This document shows, piece by piece, positions 18,201 to 25,366 of a DNA stretch of 64,000 nucleotides (positions are counted from its first letter, which is position 1; the number at the start of each line of letters is the position of its first letter). The position numbers were made by a program, and so were the translations under genes. Below the pieces are notes generated by a model that was given only the letters and a program-made list of their open reading frames with translations, was not told where the DNA came from and ran no database searches. The stretch is from an uncultured Acidobacteriota bacterium (lineage in GTDB: Bacteria; Acidobacteriota; UBA6911; CAINFC01), in assembly GCA_903847975.1 (NCBI GenBank), contig CAINFC010000006.1, forward strand, positions 62,001-126,000, given 5' to 3'.

Positions 18201-18729
18201 TGTCAAAATCGCTGCGGGCCCCGCTGTTGACACCGGGAACGGTGTTCATCAGGGATACCCAGTTGCGGCCGTTCATGGGCAGCTCCTGGATCTGCTTGTT
18301 GTCCACCAGGAAGGCTTTTTCCATGGTGTTGGTCTGAACCGTGGGCAGGGCTTCGGTCACCATTACGGATTCGGAAATTTCCCCGATCTGCATCTGGACC
18401 TGCCCGATGTCCAGCTTGGTGTTGACCTCCAGCTGGATGGTTCTTTGCACTTTTTTGAACCCCGACATCTCCACGGCGACCAGGTAGGCCCCTGGCTGCA
18501 CGTTCAGAGCCATGAAACGCCCCTGATCGTCCGAGGTCGTCTCGCGGGCGATGGTATTCTTGCTGACGTCGGTAATAGAGATTTTGGCACCGGCGATCAC
18601 GGCACCGGAGGCATCGGTGACCGTTCCGCTGATATATTGGGATTGAGCGAGTAAAACGGGTGCGGAAATCCAAAGCGAAAACAGGATGGCTGCTGCCAGG
18701 AATCCCACACGCTTCTTGATCTTGAACAT
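15220..18729 (-). CDS. Oar-like TonB-dependent outer-membrane receptor with carboxypeptidase-regulatory N-terminal domain
   Basis: This 1169-residue protein starts at ATG 18729 behind a near-perfect AAGGAGGA. A Sec signal peptide (1-28) is followed by a CarboxypepD_reg-like domain (about 30-115, with SGTVTDASGAVIAGA), a plug domain (about 125-240, ELPMNGRNW...VPGV), and a large beta-barrel ending in the terminal Phe expected for BAM-inserted barrels. Such receptors are very abundant in Acidobacteriota and import oligosaccharides or peptides, or act in adhesion; the ligand is not predictable here. A TTGACA/TAAATT promoter and a palindromic operator lie upstream and a strong terminator follows, so it is a single-gene unit, probably controlled by a LacI-type repressor encoded elsewhere. 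Confidence 0.93.
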   Translation of the reverse strand: MFKIKKRVGFLAAAILFSLWISAPVLLAQSQYISGTVTDASGAVIAGAKISITDVSKNTIARETTSDDQGRFMALNVQPGAYLVAVEMSGFKKVQRTIQLEVNTKLDIGQVQMQIGEISESVMVTEALPTVQTNTMEKAFLVDNKQIQELPMNGRNWVSLMNTVPGVNSGARSDFDINFNDVSSFHANGGRGSQNNFYLDGSPNLDVGDNQSQYTQPSIDSIAEFKVQQSSFNAEYGRNSGMVVAVQTKSGSANFHGTLYEYLRNDAFDAMATGFSDAYNTAKTSNPNAKKIKDKLRYNQFGGNFSGWIPFPKVSSKDQKKLFFFYNREMTRRSIAASGSKYSDIPAPDILINGNFSAWLTDKNMDYAPQFKVGTIFQPGTIKRDGAGNITGGVAFANNTVPTSMWNARSSALLKLYTGVANYKSLPVASPGYVRYTFTAPSNLRKDQDLLRLDYIINNRFTSYFRWVNDYQKEENYLGVWVTHPFIVNPMNRPKPGSSWSYNLVGSLTPSVATETILSYNHQSQSLGSIDTSLSDRDKLGASWTQLYPAANIANLVANLTASPLSTLNFGNVGWHNDGRDYSLTENVSWMMKKHTMKFGFHYNRDNKKQTAGGNGQGSINFNGGASVPLDTNSGLANLMLGNFSTYTQPNVHVYPYFRFQSWEGFAQDSWKMTPRLTLEYGIRFQRSTPTYTYLRDGAKPPVEGGFPVWSVDPARYNSSTAPQIEINRSSANYAKIIGDAQTQLMAVGLVCDPCNGVKRGFADSKNMWAPRLGFAYDLFGDGKTALRAGFGVFYERLRQNNFNFSAGNAFPNITSATQVNGNVNNIDLSVTAAKAAVTPPAYVVFIPDNTMPVIYSWNLGVQKELQSKFTLDLSYVGNRGTHLMIQRYFNSLPAGTYIKYPTLLASVNSVADALRPFRGFGRLTGIETTGYSSYHAFLTRLSRRFANRFSFNVNYTWSKTMDLVDNDSDTINNPFNIRMNWAPAGYDMTHFLAIDYIYDLPKAFSNRVLATMFNDWQFSGIAKFATGRPIDVTSNGNMQCIDCNTTIRPNVVGDPMSGSNQWRYFNAAAFTRPVDGDYGSLGRNTLRMPGINNFDLSLAKRFRFTEGINFMFRLEAYNAFNHPQIWGINTSFTADNQGGGLSSTNRTFGTPTSWRDNRVLQMGFKLTF

Positions 18730-18763
18730 GAAGTCCTCCTTGAAAAATGCTTAAAGTTCGAAG

Positions 18764-18777
18764 AGGTAACGTTACCT
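18764..18777 (-). promoter_or_regulatory. Palindromic operator AGGTAACGTTACCT
   Basis: This perfect 14-base palindrome has a central CG, the symmetry typical of LacI/GalR-family operators. It begins 9 bases downstream of the -10 box of the receptor promoter and lies 34 bases before the start codon, so a bound protein would block initiation or early elongation. The cognate regulator is not in the window. The site assignment is strong; the LacI-family inference is moderate. Confidence 0.65.
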
Positions 18778-18786
18778 ACGGCCGTT

Positions 18787-18815
18787 AATTTAATGCCAGT
18801 CGGTATCCTTGTCAA
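18787..18815 (-). promoter_or_regulatory. Sigma-70-type promoter of the TonB-dependent receptor gene
   Basis: On the minus strand a consensus TTGACA (18815-18810) is followed after exactly 17 bases by TAAATT (18792-18787). The leader to the ATG at 18729 is about 50 bases and contains the palindrome at 18764-18777. This is the best promoter match in the window. Confidence 0.75.
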
Positions 18816-18903
18816 GCAAAATACTAAGGACCTCAATTCTTTATTGGTTCCGGAATGCCTTTCTTTGATAGCATTAGGGAATAAAGACCGGGAAATTGGG
18901 AAA

Positions 18904-19341
18904 ATGATCACAGGACTGGACCATATCAATATCGTAGTAAGCAATCTCGAACAGGCGAAGGATTTTTTCCGGATGCTGGGATTTACCGAGGGGGACAGCT
19001 CGGCGCTGCAGGGCGAGTGGATCTCCGCCGTTGTAGGACTACCGGAGGTGGAGGCCATCTACCAGGCCATGCATTTTCCCGGCTCGCCGGTACAGGTCGA
19101 GCTGATCGAGTACCGGAATCCGCCTTCCTCGGCAGCCCCGGGGCCGGAGCAGGCCAACCGGATCGGCTACCGGCATCTGGCCTTCTCGGTTGACGACCTG
19201 GAAAAAACCATGGAGGAGCTGGCCGGGCGACATGTCCGCTTTCTGAGCCAAATGCAGGTGTACGCCAGAAGGGGAAAGAAGCTGGTCTACTTCTACGGGC
19301 CGGACGGAATTCTTTTAGAGCTTTCGGAATATCCGCGGTAG
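18904..19341 (+). CDS. VOC-superfamily (glyoxalase/epimerase/dioxygenase-like) protein
   Basis: This 145-residue protein is read from ATG 18904, where the VOC fold begins; an upstream in-frame ATG at 18793 would run through the receptor promoter. The two beta-alpha-beta-beta-beta halves show the expected metal ligands: His in LDHINIVV, Glu in VELIEY, His in YRHLAFSV and Glu in ILLELSE. With four ligands present it is probably a metal enzyme of the methylmalonyl-CoA epimerase or glyoxalase I type, or a fosfomycin-resistance-like relative. The reaction is not assignable from sequence alone. It sits 9 bases before the efflux operon and may be co-transcribed with it. Confidence 0.8.
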   Translation: MITGLDHINIVVSNLEQAKDFFRMLGFTEGDSSALQGEWISAVVGLPEVEAIYQAMHFPGSPVQVELIEYRNPPSSAAPGPEQANRIGYRHLAFSVDDLEKTMEELAGRHVRFLSQMQVYARRGKKLVYFYGPDGILLELSEYPR

Positions 19342-19350
19342 GAGCCCGAT

Positions 19351-20640
19351 ATGCGGAATACCTGTTGGCCCCATGTGGCGTTCGCTATTCTTCTTTGCGT
19401 GTCAGTGCCGGCGGAAGCGCAGGAGCCTTCTGCTCCCGAAGAACGGCTGGTGATGAGCACCCTGGAGCGCAATCCGGGGCTCCAGGGGCAAAAAGAGGTT
19501 ATCGAATCGAAGAAAAAAGCGGCCCGCATGGCCGGGACACTTCCGGACCCTATGGCGGAAGTATCTCTGAACACATTTCAGATTCCCTGGGTCAAGCTCC
19601 AGGATGCTCTGGGAACCGGCATCGAGCTGGGATTCACGCAGGTTCTTCCCCCGCAATCCAAACGGAAGGCCGCCCGCAGCACCGCCGAAAAGGAAATTGA
19701 AGTGGAGCTGCGGCGCCTGCGAACCATGGAAAACGAACTTTCCTTTCAGGTACGGCAGGCGATCTACGAATATGCCTTTACTTTTCTGGTTCTGGAAAAC
19801 CTCGAAAACAACCGCCAGGTGCTGGAAAACTCGGTACGGGCCGCGGAAGCAGCCTATGCCAGCAATCGGGGCAACCTGGCCGACATTCTGACCGCCCAGA
19901 GAGAGGTTACCCGAAACCGCATCCGCCGGGAGGAAGTGGCCGAAGAGCAGGAGGTTTGGCTGGCCCGCCTGGACGGATTTCAGGAACAGGTATTGGACCG
20001 GCAGCTTCTGCTGCAGGTGCCTTTCCCCGAACCGCAAGCCATTCCGCCTGTTGCCGAATGGCTTGATAAAGTCTCCGAGCTTTCCCCGTCGGTGCTGGCA
20101 AGCAGAGCATTGGAGGATCTGGCGGAAAGCCGGGTGCAGGAAGCCAGGCTGGGGCACCGTCCCGATTTCCTGCTGGGAGCCGGACTTCGCATTCGTGACA
20201 TGAGTATGGATAAAGATACTTTTTTTGCTCTGCGGGCCGGTATGACCTTGCCCTTCTTTCACCGCCGCGACCGCTACCAGCCGGCCCTGGAATCCTCTCA
20301 GCACCAGAGGCAGGGTGCCGCACGGGATACCCAGCAGGCGGTGCTGAACGGCAGGACCGCTCTGGCCGTCTCCTGGCGCCAGGCGGAAAAGAGCCTGGCG
20401 CGCTACCGGTTATACCGTGACGGCCTGATGCTGCAGGCGCAGCTGGCATACGATTCTGCGGTGGCGGCCTACGGCGCCCAGAAAGCGGATTTCAGCTCGC
20501 TGATGCAGTCCCTGGTCGCTTACTACGATTCCCGTCAGGAAATGCTGCAGAATCGCAAGGAGCACTGGATGGGGGTGCTGGATGCCGCCGCCGTACTGGG
20601 AGTGAACCCGGCGACTCTCCGGAGGGAAAAAAATCAATGA
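19351..20640 (+). CDS. TolC/CusC-like outer-membrane efflux protein
   Basis: This 429-residue protein starts at ATG 19351 with AGGAG upstream. A Sec signal peptide occupies about 1-24. The mature part has long amphipathic helices and two internally related halves, as in OEP (TolC) proteins, for example ASNRGNLADILTAQREVTR and the matching VAAYGAQKADFSSLMQSLV. It forms the outer-membrane exit duct for the RND pump encoded next. The stop overlaps the adaptor gene start (ATGA), indicating translational coupling. No N-terminal lipidation Cys is obvious. Confidence 0.88.
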   Translation: MRNTCWPHVAFAILLCVSVPAEAQEPSAPEERLVMSTLERNPGLQGQKEVIESKKKAARMAGTLPDPMAEVSLNTFQIPWVKLQDALGTGIELGFTQVLPPQSKRKAARSTAEKEIEVELRRLRTMENELSFQVRQAIYEYAFTFLVLENLENNRQVLENSVRAAEAAYASNRGNLADILTAQREVTRNRIRREEVAEEQEVWLARLDGFQEQVLDRQLLLQVPFPEPQAIPPVAEWLDKVSELSPSVLASRALEDLAESRVQEARLGHRPDFLLGAGLRIRDMSMDKDTFFALRAGMTLPFFHRRDRYQPALESSQHQRQGAARDTQQAVLNGRTALAVSWRQAEKSLARYRLYRDGLMLQAQLAYDSAVAAYGAQKADFSSLMQSLVAYYDSRQEMLQNRKEHWMGVLDAAAVLGVNPATLRREKNQ

Positions 20641-22028
20641 CCATCCGACGCCTGTGGGGCAAAATCGGCCCCTGCCGTCTGCTCGTTGTGCTTGCCTTGA
20701 TGGCTATTTCGGTTTCCTGCCGGAAGGAAATGGCCGAAGCCAAAAAATACCATTGTCCGATGCATCCTACGGTGATATCGGACAGGCCGGGGGATTGTCC
20801 CATATGCGGTATGAATCTCGTACCGATGGAAAAAAAGGGAGCGGCGGCGGAGAAAGCCGCAGGAGCGATACCCCCCTCGGAGTTGCGTCCGACATCTGCG
20901 GCCAAAGGCAGGTATTACTGCCCCATGCATCCCCACTTCACCTCCGATGACCCGGATGTTCGATGTCCGGAATGCGGCATGAAACTGGATCCGGTAGCGG
21001 AAAAGCCGGTTCCGGGCCTGGCCCAGGTTCAAATCAGTCCGGAAAGCCGGAGCCGCATCGGGCTGAAAACCGAGGCGGCCGGAACGCGGGTCTTTCAAAA
21101 GGAAATACGCACCACGGCGCGGCTGGCGGCAGACGAAACCCGTCTGGCCCGCGTAACCACCAAGGTCGACGGCTGGGTGGAAAAGCTTTACATTAACACC
21201 ACCGGCCAGCAGGTCCATCGGGGAGAGGCGCTGCTTAGCCTTTACAGCCCGGAACTGGTCGCCACCCAGCAGGAGCTGCTGACGGCCCTGGCACTCTCTC
21301 GCCGGCTCGCCGAAAGCCCGGTCCCGGGCGTCAGCCAGGGCGGCCGGGAGATCATAGAGGCCGCCCGGCGACGCCTCGGTCTATGGGATATTTCGGCGGA
21401 TCAGATCGACCGGATCGAAAATACGGGAGAAGTACAAAAACAGCTGTTGATCTACGCTCCTGCCGAAGGCCTGGTTCTGGAAAAAATGGTTTTACCCGGA
21501 CAGAAAATTGCCGCCGGGGAGTCCCTGCTGCTGATCGCCGATCTGGGCGAGCTTTGGGCACTGGCCGACCTCTACGAAAATGACCTGGCCTGGATCCGGG
21601 TGGGCATGCCAGCCGAACTGAGTTTCGCCACCTGGCCCGGGAAAAAGTTTCGCGCTTCGGTGAGCTTTCTCGAGCCGGCGGTCAACCCTCAGACGCGAAC
21701 TCTGAAAGCCCGCCTGCAGGTTCCCAATCCGGAAAAGCTGCTCCGCCTGGAAATGTTTGCCGAAGCCCGGATGTGGATGGATGCCGGCCGACGAACGGCT
21801 GTTCCGGAGGATGCGGTGCTGCTGACCGGAGAAAGAACCTATGTCTTTCTGGAAGAGGCCGAGGGGCGAATTTTTCCGAGGGAAATCGTGACCGGGATGC
21901 GCAGCGGAGGATTCCTGGAAGTCGTCTCGGGATTGCAGCCGGGTGAAAAAGTGGTCACTTCGGCCCATTTTCTGATCGATTCCGAGTCTGCCTTGAAAGC
22001 GGCCCTGGAGGCGGTCAGCAGCCGGTAG
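20637..22028 (+). CDS. cusB: CusB-like RND periplasmic adaptor with two heavy-metal-binding modules
   Basis: This 463-residue protein has a signal sequence whose Cys at 28 could be lipidated. Two consecutive heavy-metal-binding modules follow, each with a CPMHP start and a CP-x-CGM end (C40/H43...C54/C57 and C95/H98...C110/C113). The membrane-fusion body includes VDGWVEKLYINTTGQ (barrel-sandwich), a helical hairpin (about 200-250) and beta-barrel/MP domains. In Cus-type systems the adaptor captures Cu(I) or Ag(I) in the periplasm and hands it to the pump; doubled Cys/His/Met-rich modules suggest a metallochaperone role. It overlaps the TolC-like gene at its start. Confidence 0.9.
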   Translation: MTIRRLWGKIGPCRLLVVLALMAISVSCRKEMAEAKKYHCPMHPTVISDRPGDCPICGMNLVPMEKKGAAAEKAAGAIPPSELRPTSAAKGRYYCPMHPHFTSDDPDVRCPECGMKLDPVAEKPVPGLAQVQISPESRSRIGLKTEAAGTRVFQKEIRTTARLAADETRLARVTTKVDGWVEKLYINTTGQQVHRGEALLSLYSPELVATQQELLTALALSRRLAESPVPGVSQGGREIIEAARRRLGLWDISADQIDRIENTGEVQKQLLIYAPAEGLVLEKMVLPGQKIAAGESLLLIADLGELWALADLYENDLAWIRVGMPAELSFATWPGKKFRASVSFLEPAVNPQTRTLKARLQVPNPEKLLRLEMFAEARMWMDAGRRTAVPEDAVLLTGERTYVFLEEAEGRIFPREIVTGMRSGGFLEVVSGLQPGEKVVTSAHFLIDSESALKAALEAVSSR

Positions 22029-22086
22029 CCGTCTTTCCGAGGGGTCCCGGTCCAGCCCATGAGACATTTTCAAGCCAGCGCTGAGC

Positions 22087-25000
22087 ATGATCGATCGAAT
22101 CATTGAATTTTCCGCCCGCAACCGGCTTCTGGTCATCCTGACGACGGCTGCCGCCGTGATTATGGCGGTGCGCATCCTGCCGTGGATTCCGCTGGATGCC
22201 ATTCCCGACCTGAGCGATACCCAGGTGATCATTTATTCCCGCTGGGACCGCAGCCCGGATATCGTCGAGGACCAGGTGACCTACCCGATTGTGGCCGCCC
22301 TGCTGGGAACCCCGAAGATCAAAGCGATTCGCGGCTTCAGCGATTTCGGATTTTCCTACGTCTACGTCATTTTTCAGGACGGGACCGACCTCTATTGGGC
22401 CCGGAGCCGGGTACTCGAGTATTTGAGCAAGATCCAGGGCAGTCTGCCGGCCGGAGTCAAAACCGAGCTGGGGCCGGACGCAACCGGGGTAGGCTGGGTC
22501 TTTCAATATGCTCTGACCGACCGCAGCGGAAAACAGGACCTGGCCTCCCTGCGCTCCTACCAGGACTGGTACCTGCGCTATGCGCTGCAAAGCGTACCCG
22601 GTGTGGCCGAAGTCGCTTCCGTCGGCGGGTTTCAGAAACAGTACCAGGTGACCGTGGATCCGGCGCGTCTGCAGGCCTACGGGGTTTCCATTCTGGATGC
22701 CGTTGAAGCCATCCGCAAAAGCAACGGGGAGGTCGGCGGCCGGCTCATGGAATGGTCCGGAAAGGAGTACATGGTCCGCGGCCGCGGCTATGTCCGCCGT
22801 ATCCAGGATCTGGAGGAAGCCGTGGTGCGCGCTGACTCCCGGGGTACCCCGCTGCGCCTGGGCGACATCGCGCATGTCACACTGGGTCCCCAGATACGCC
22901 GTGGACTGGCGGATCTGAACGGGAACGGCGACGCGGTGGGTGGCATCGTGGTCATGCGACACGGAGAAAACGCGCTGAACGTGATTGCCGCGGTGAAGGA
23001 ACGGCTGGCGGAATTGAAGAATTCTTTTCCTGCGGGTGTCGAGCTGGTAACGACCTACGACCGTTCGGAGCTGATTCGGGAGTCCATCGAGACGTTAAAG
23101 GACGAGCTGTTCCTGGAAATGGCGATCGTCAGCGCCGTCATCCTGTTCTTCCTCTGGCACGTTCCCTCGGCCCTGGTTCCCATCGTCACCATCCCCGTTT
23201 CGGTTCTGCTGGCTTTTATCCCTATGTATTACGGCGGAATCGGCTCCAACATCATGAGCCTGGCAGGCATCGCCATCTCGATCGGCGTCCTGGTGGACGG
23301 AGCCATCGTTGAGGTGGAAAACGCGTATAAGAAGCTGGAACTATGGAATGCCGGAGGACGACCGGGGGACCTGCACACGATCCGCCTGGAAGCGCTGAAG
23401 GAGGTGGGCCCTTCCGTATTCTTCTCCCTGCTGGTCATCGCGGTGTCCTTTCTGCCTATTTTTACGCTGGTCGACCAGGAGGGGAGACTTTTCAAGCCTC
23501 TGGCCTACACCAAAACTCTGGCCATGGCTGCCGCCGCGGTTTTGGCGGTTACCCTGGATCCGGCGGTGAGAATGCTCTTCACCCGCATGGATCCCTTTCG
23601 CTTCCGCCCACGGTTTTTCTCTGGTCTGATCAATATATTTACGGTAGGGCGGTACTATCCGGAGGAAAAACACCCGGTCAGCCGGATCCTCTTCTGGCTG
23701 TACGAAGGACCCTGCCGGCTCACCTTGCGTTTTCCGTGGGCGGTGATTGTCCTGGCGGTCCTGGTTGTTTTGACCACGGGGCATGCCTACCTGCAGCTTG
23801 GACAGGAGTTCATGCCGCCTTTGAACGAAGGTTCCATTCTTTATATGCCCACCACCATGCCGGGCATCTCGGTCACCGAGGCGCAGAAACTGTTGGAAAC
23901 GCAGGACCGGCTGATTCGCTCGATACCCGAAGTCGAAACGGTATTCGGCAAGGCGGGACGCGCGGAAACCTCGACCGACCCGGCGCCTTTTTCGATGATG
24001 GAAACCACGGTACTTCTCAAGCCGCGCAGCGAATGGCGGTTCCGGAAGCAGTGGCATTCCGATCTTTCCCTCCCCTCCTGGGCCCATGCCCTGCTGCGAA
24101 GCGCCTGGCCGGAGCGCATCCGGTGGGAAGAACTGATCGAGGAGCTGGACCATGTCCTGCAAATTCCCGGCAACACCAACGCCTGGACGATGCCGATTAA
24201 AGCTCGCATCGACATGCTGACCACCGGGGTTCGCACGCCTCTGGGTCTGAAAATTCTGGGCGCCGACCTGAATGTCATCCAGGAGCTGGGAACCCAGCTG
24301 GAGCACATCATTCGAGAGGTACCGGGAACCCGAAGCGTGTTTTCCGAAAGGGCCGCCGGCGGCTATTTTGTCGATATCGTTCCCCGGCGGACCGCGATTG
24401 CCCGCTATGGTCTCAGTATCGAAGAGGTCCAGATGGTGATCATGGCGGCGCTTGGCGGGGAAACGGTGGCCAACACCATTGAGGGCCGGGAGCGTTATTC
24501 CATCAACCTGCGCTATCCCCGGGATTACCGCATGCAACTGGAGAAGGTGGAGCGCATTCTGGTTCCCGCCGCGGATGGACGGCAGATTCCTCTGGGCCTG
24601 CTTGCCGATGTCTCCCTGAAAACCGGGCCCTCGATGATCCGAAACGAAAACGGAATGCTGGCCGGCTACGTGTATGTCGATATCGAAGGCCGCGACATCG
24701 GCACCTACGTGGAAGAAGCGCGCGCCGCAGTGGAAAAAAAGTGGAAGCCTCCGGCCGGATATACGGTTCTCTGGAGCGGACAGTATGAGAACATCCTGCG
24801 GGTGCGGGAGCGGTTGAAGTTCGTGGTGCCGCTCACCATCCTTTTGATTTTTTTTCTGCTCTACATGAATACCCGCTCCTGGTTCAAAACCATCGTGGTG
24901 ATGCTGGCCGTCCCCTTTTCTTTGGTGGGAGCCGTCTGGCTGCTCTATTTTCTCGAATACCATGTTTCCATTGCCGTCTGGGTGGGGATGATCGCCCTGA

Positions 25001-25362
25001 TGGGACTGGACGCGGAAACCGGGGTGTTCATGCTCCTGTTTCTGGACCTTTCCTATGAAGAGGCCCGTCGGCAGGGCCGGTTAAACAACCTGGCGGAATT
25101 GAAGGATGCAGTGCTTCACGGGGCGGTAAAACGCATTCGGCCCAAAATGATGACCGTCGCCGCGGCCACCATGGGGCTGCTGCCCATCCTGTGGAGCACG
25201 GGCACCGGTGCCGACCTGATGAAGAGGGTGGCGGCTCCCATGGTGGGCGGGCTGGCAACATCCTTTATTATGGAGCTTTTGGTCTATCCTCCCATCTATC
25301 TGCTTTGGAAAAAGCGCCTGCTGCCCAAAGAATCCGGCGCAGTGCAGACAAAAGGGCAATAA
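22087..25362 (+). CDS. cusA: CusA/CzcA-type heavy-metal RND efflux pump
   Basis: This 1091-residue protein has the length and twofold repeat of HME-RND pumps: TM1 near residue 15, a large periplasmic loop, TM2-6, TM7 and a second loop, then TM8-12. Signatures include IPDLSDTQVIIYS after TM1, SIGVLVDGAIVEVENA in TM4 with the proton-relay Asp, and GLDAETGVFMLLFLDL in the TM10-11 region typical of the HME branch. Periplasmic Met-rich positions would determine Cu/Ag versus Zn/Co specificity; I cannot decide from inspection, but the CPMHP modules of the partner adaptor favour Cu/Ag. A 58-base gap separates it from the adaptor gene. Confidence 0.92.
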   Translation: MIDRIIEFSARNRLLVILTTAAAVIMAVRILPWIPLDAIPDLSDTQVIIYSRWDRSPDIVEDQVTYPIVAALLGTPKIKAIRGFSDFGFSYVYVIFQDGTDLYWARSRVLEYLSKIQGSLPAGVKTELGPDATGVGWVFQYALTDRSGKQDLASLRSYQDWYLRYALQSVPGVAEVASVGGFQKQYQVTVDPARLQAYGVSILDAVEAIRKSNGEVGGRLMEWSGKEYMVRGRGYVRRIQDLEEAVVRADSRGTPLRLGDIAHVTLGPQIRRGLADLNGNGDAVGGIVVMRHGENALNVIAAVKERLAELKNSFPAGVELVTTYDRSELIRESIETLKDELFLEMAIVSAVILFFLWHVPSALVPIVTIPVSVLLAFIPMYYGGIGSNIMSLAGIAISIGVLVDGAIVEVENAYKKLELWNAGGRPGDLHTIRLEALKEVGPSVFFSLLVIAVSFLPIFTLVDQEGRLFKPLAYTKTLAMAAAAVLAVTLDPAVRMLFTRMDPFRFRPRFFSGLINIFTVGRYYPEEKHPVSRILFWLYEGPCRLTLRFPWAVIVLAVLVVLTTGHAYLQLGQEFMPPLNEGSILYMPTTMPGISVTEAQKLLETQDRLIRSIPEVETVFGKAGRAETSTDPAPFSMMETTVLLKPRSEWRFRKQWHSDLSLPSWAHALLRSAWPERIRWEELIEELDHVLQIPGNTNAWTMPIKARIDMLTTGVRTPLGLKILGADLNVIQELGTQLEHIIREVPGTRSVFSERAAGGYFVDIVPRRTAIARYGLSIEEVQMVIMAALGGETVANTIEGRERYSINLRYPRDYRMQLEKVERILVPAADGRQIPLGLLADVSLKTGPSMIRNENGMLAGYVYVDIEGRDIGTYVEEARAAVEKKWKPPAGYTVLWSGQYENILRVRERLKFVVPLTILLIFFLLYMNTRSWFKTIVVMLAVPFSLVGAVWLLYFLEYHVSIAVWVGMIALMGLDAETGVFMLLFLDLSYEEARRQGRLNNLAELKDAVLHGAVKRIRPKMMTVAAATMGLLPILWSTGTGADLMKRVAAPMVGGLATSFIMELLVYPPIYLLWKKRLLPKESGAVQTKGQ

Positions 25363-25366
25363 TCCT

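Noticed and set aside
15094-18654. Long plus-strand open frames (about 650 and 460 codons) opposite the TonB-dependent receptor
   Set aside because: They lie antisense to a well-supported gene, show no recognisable domain and have the biased composition expected from the complement of a GC-rich coding strand.
23341-24963. Minus-strand open frame of about 540 codons in cusA
   Set aside because: It is the shadow of the RND pump gene; no domain or ribosome-binding site was found.
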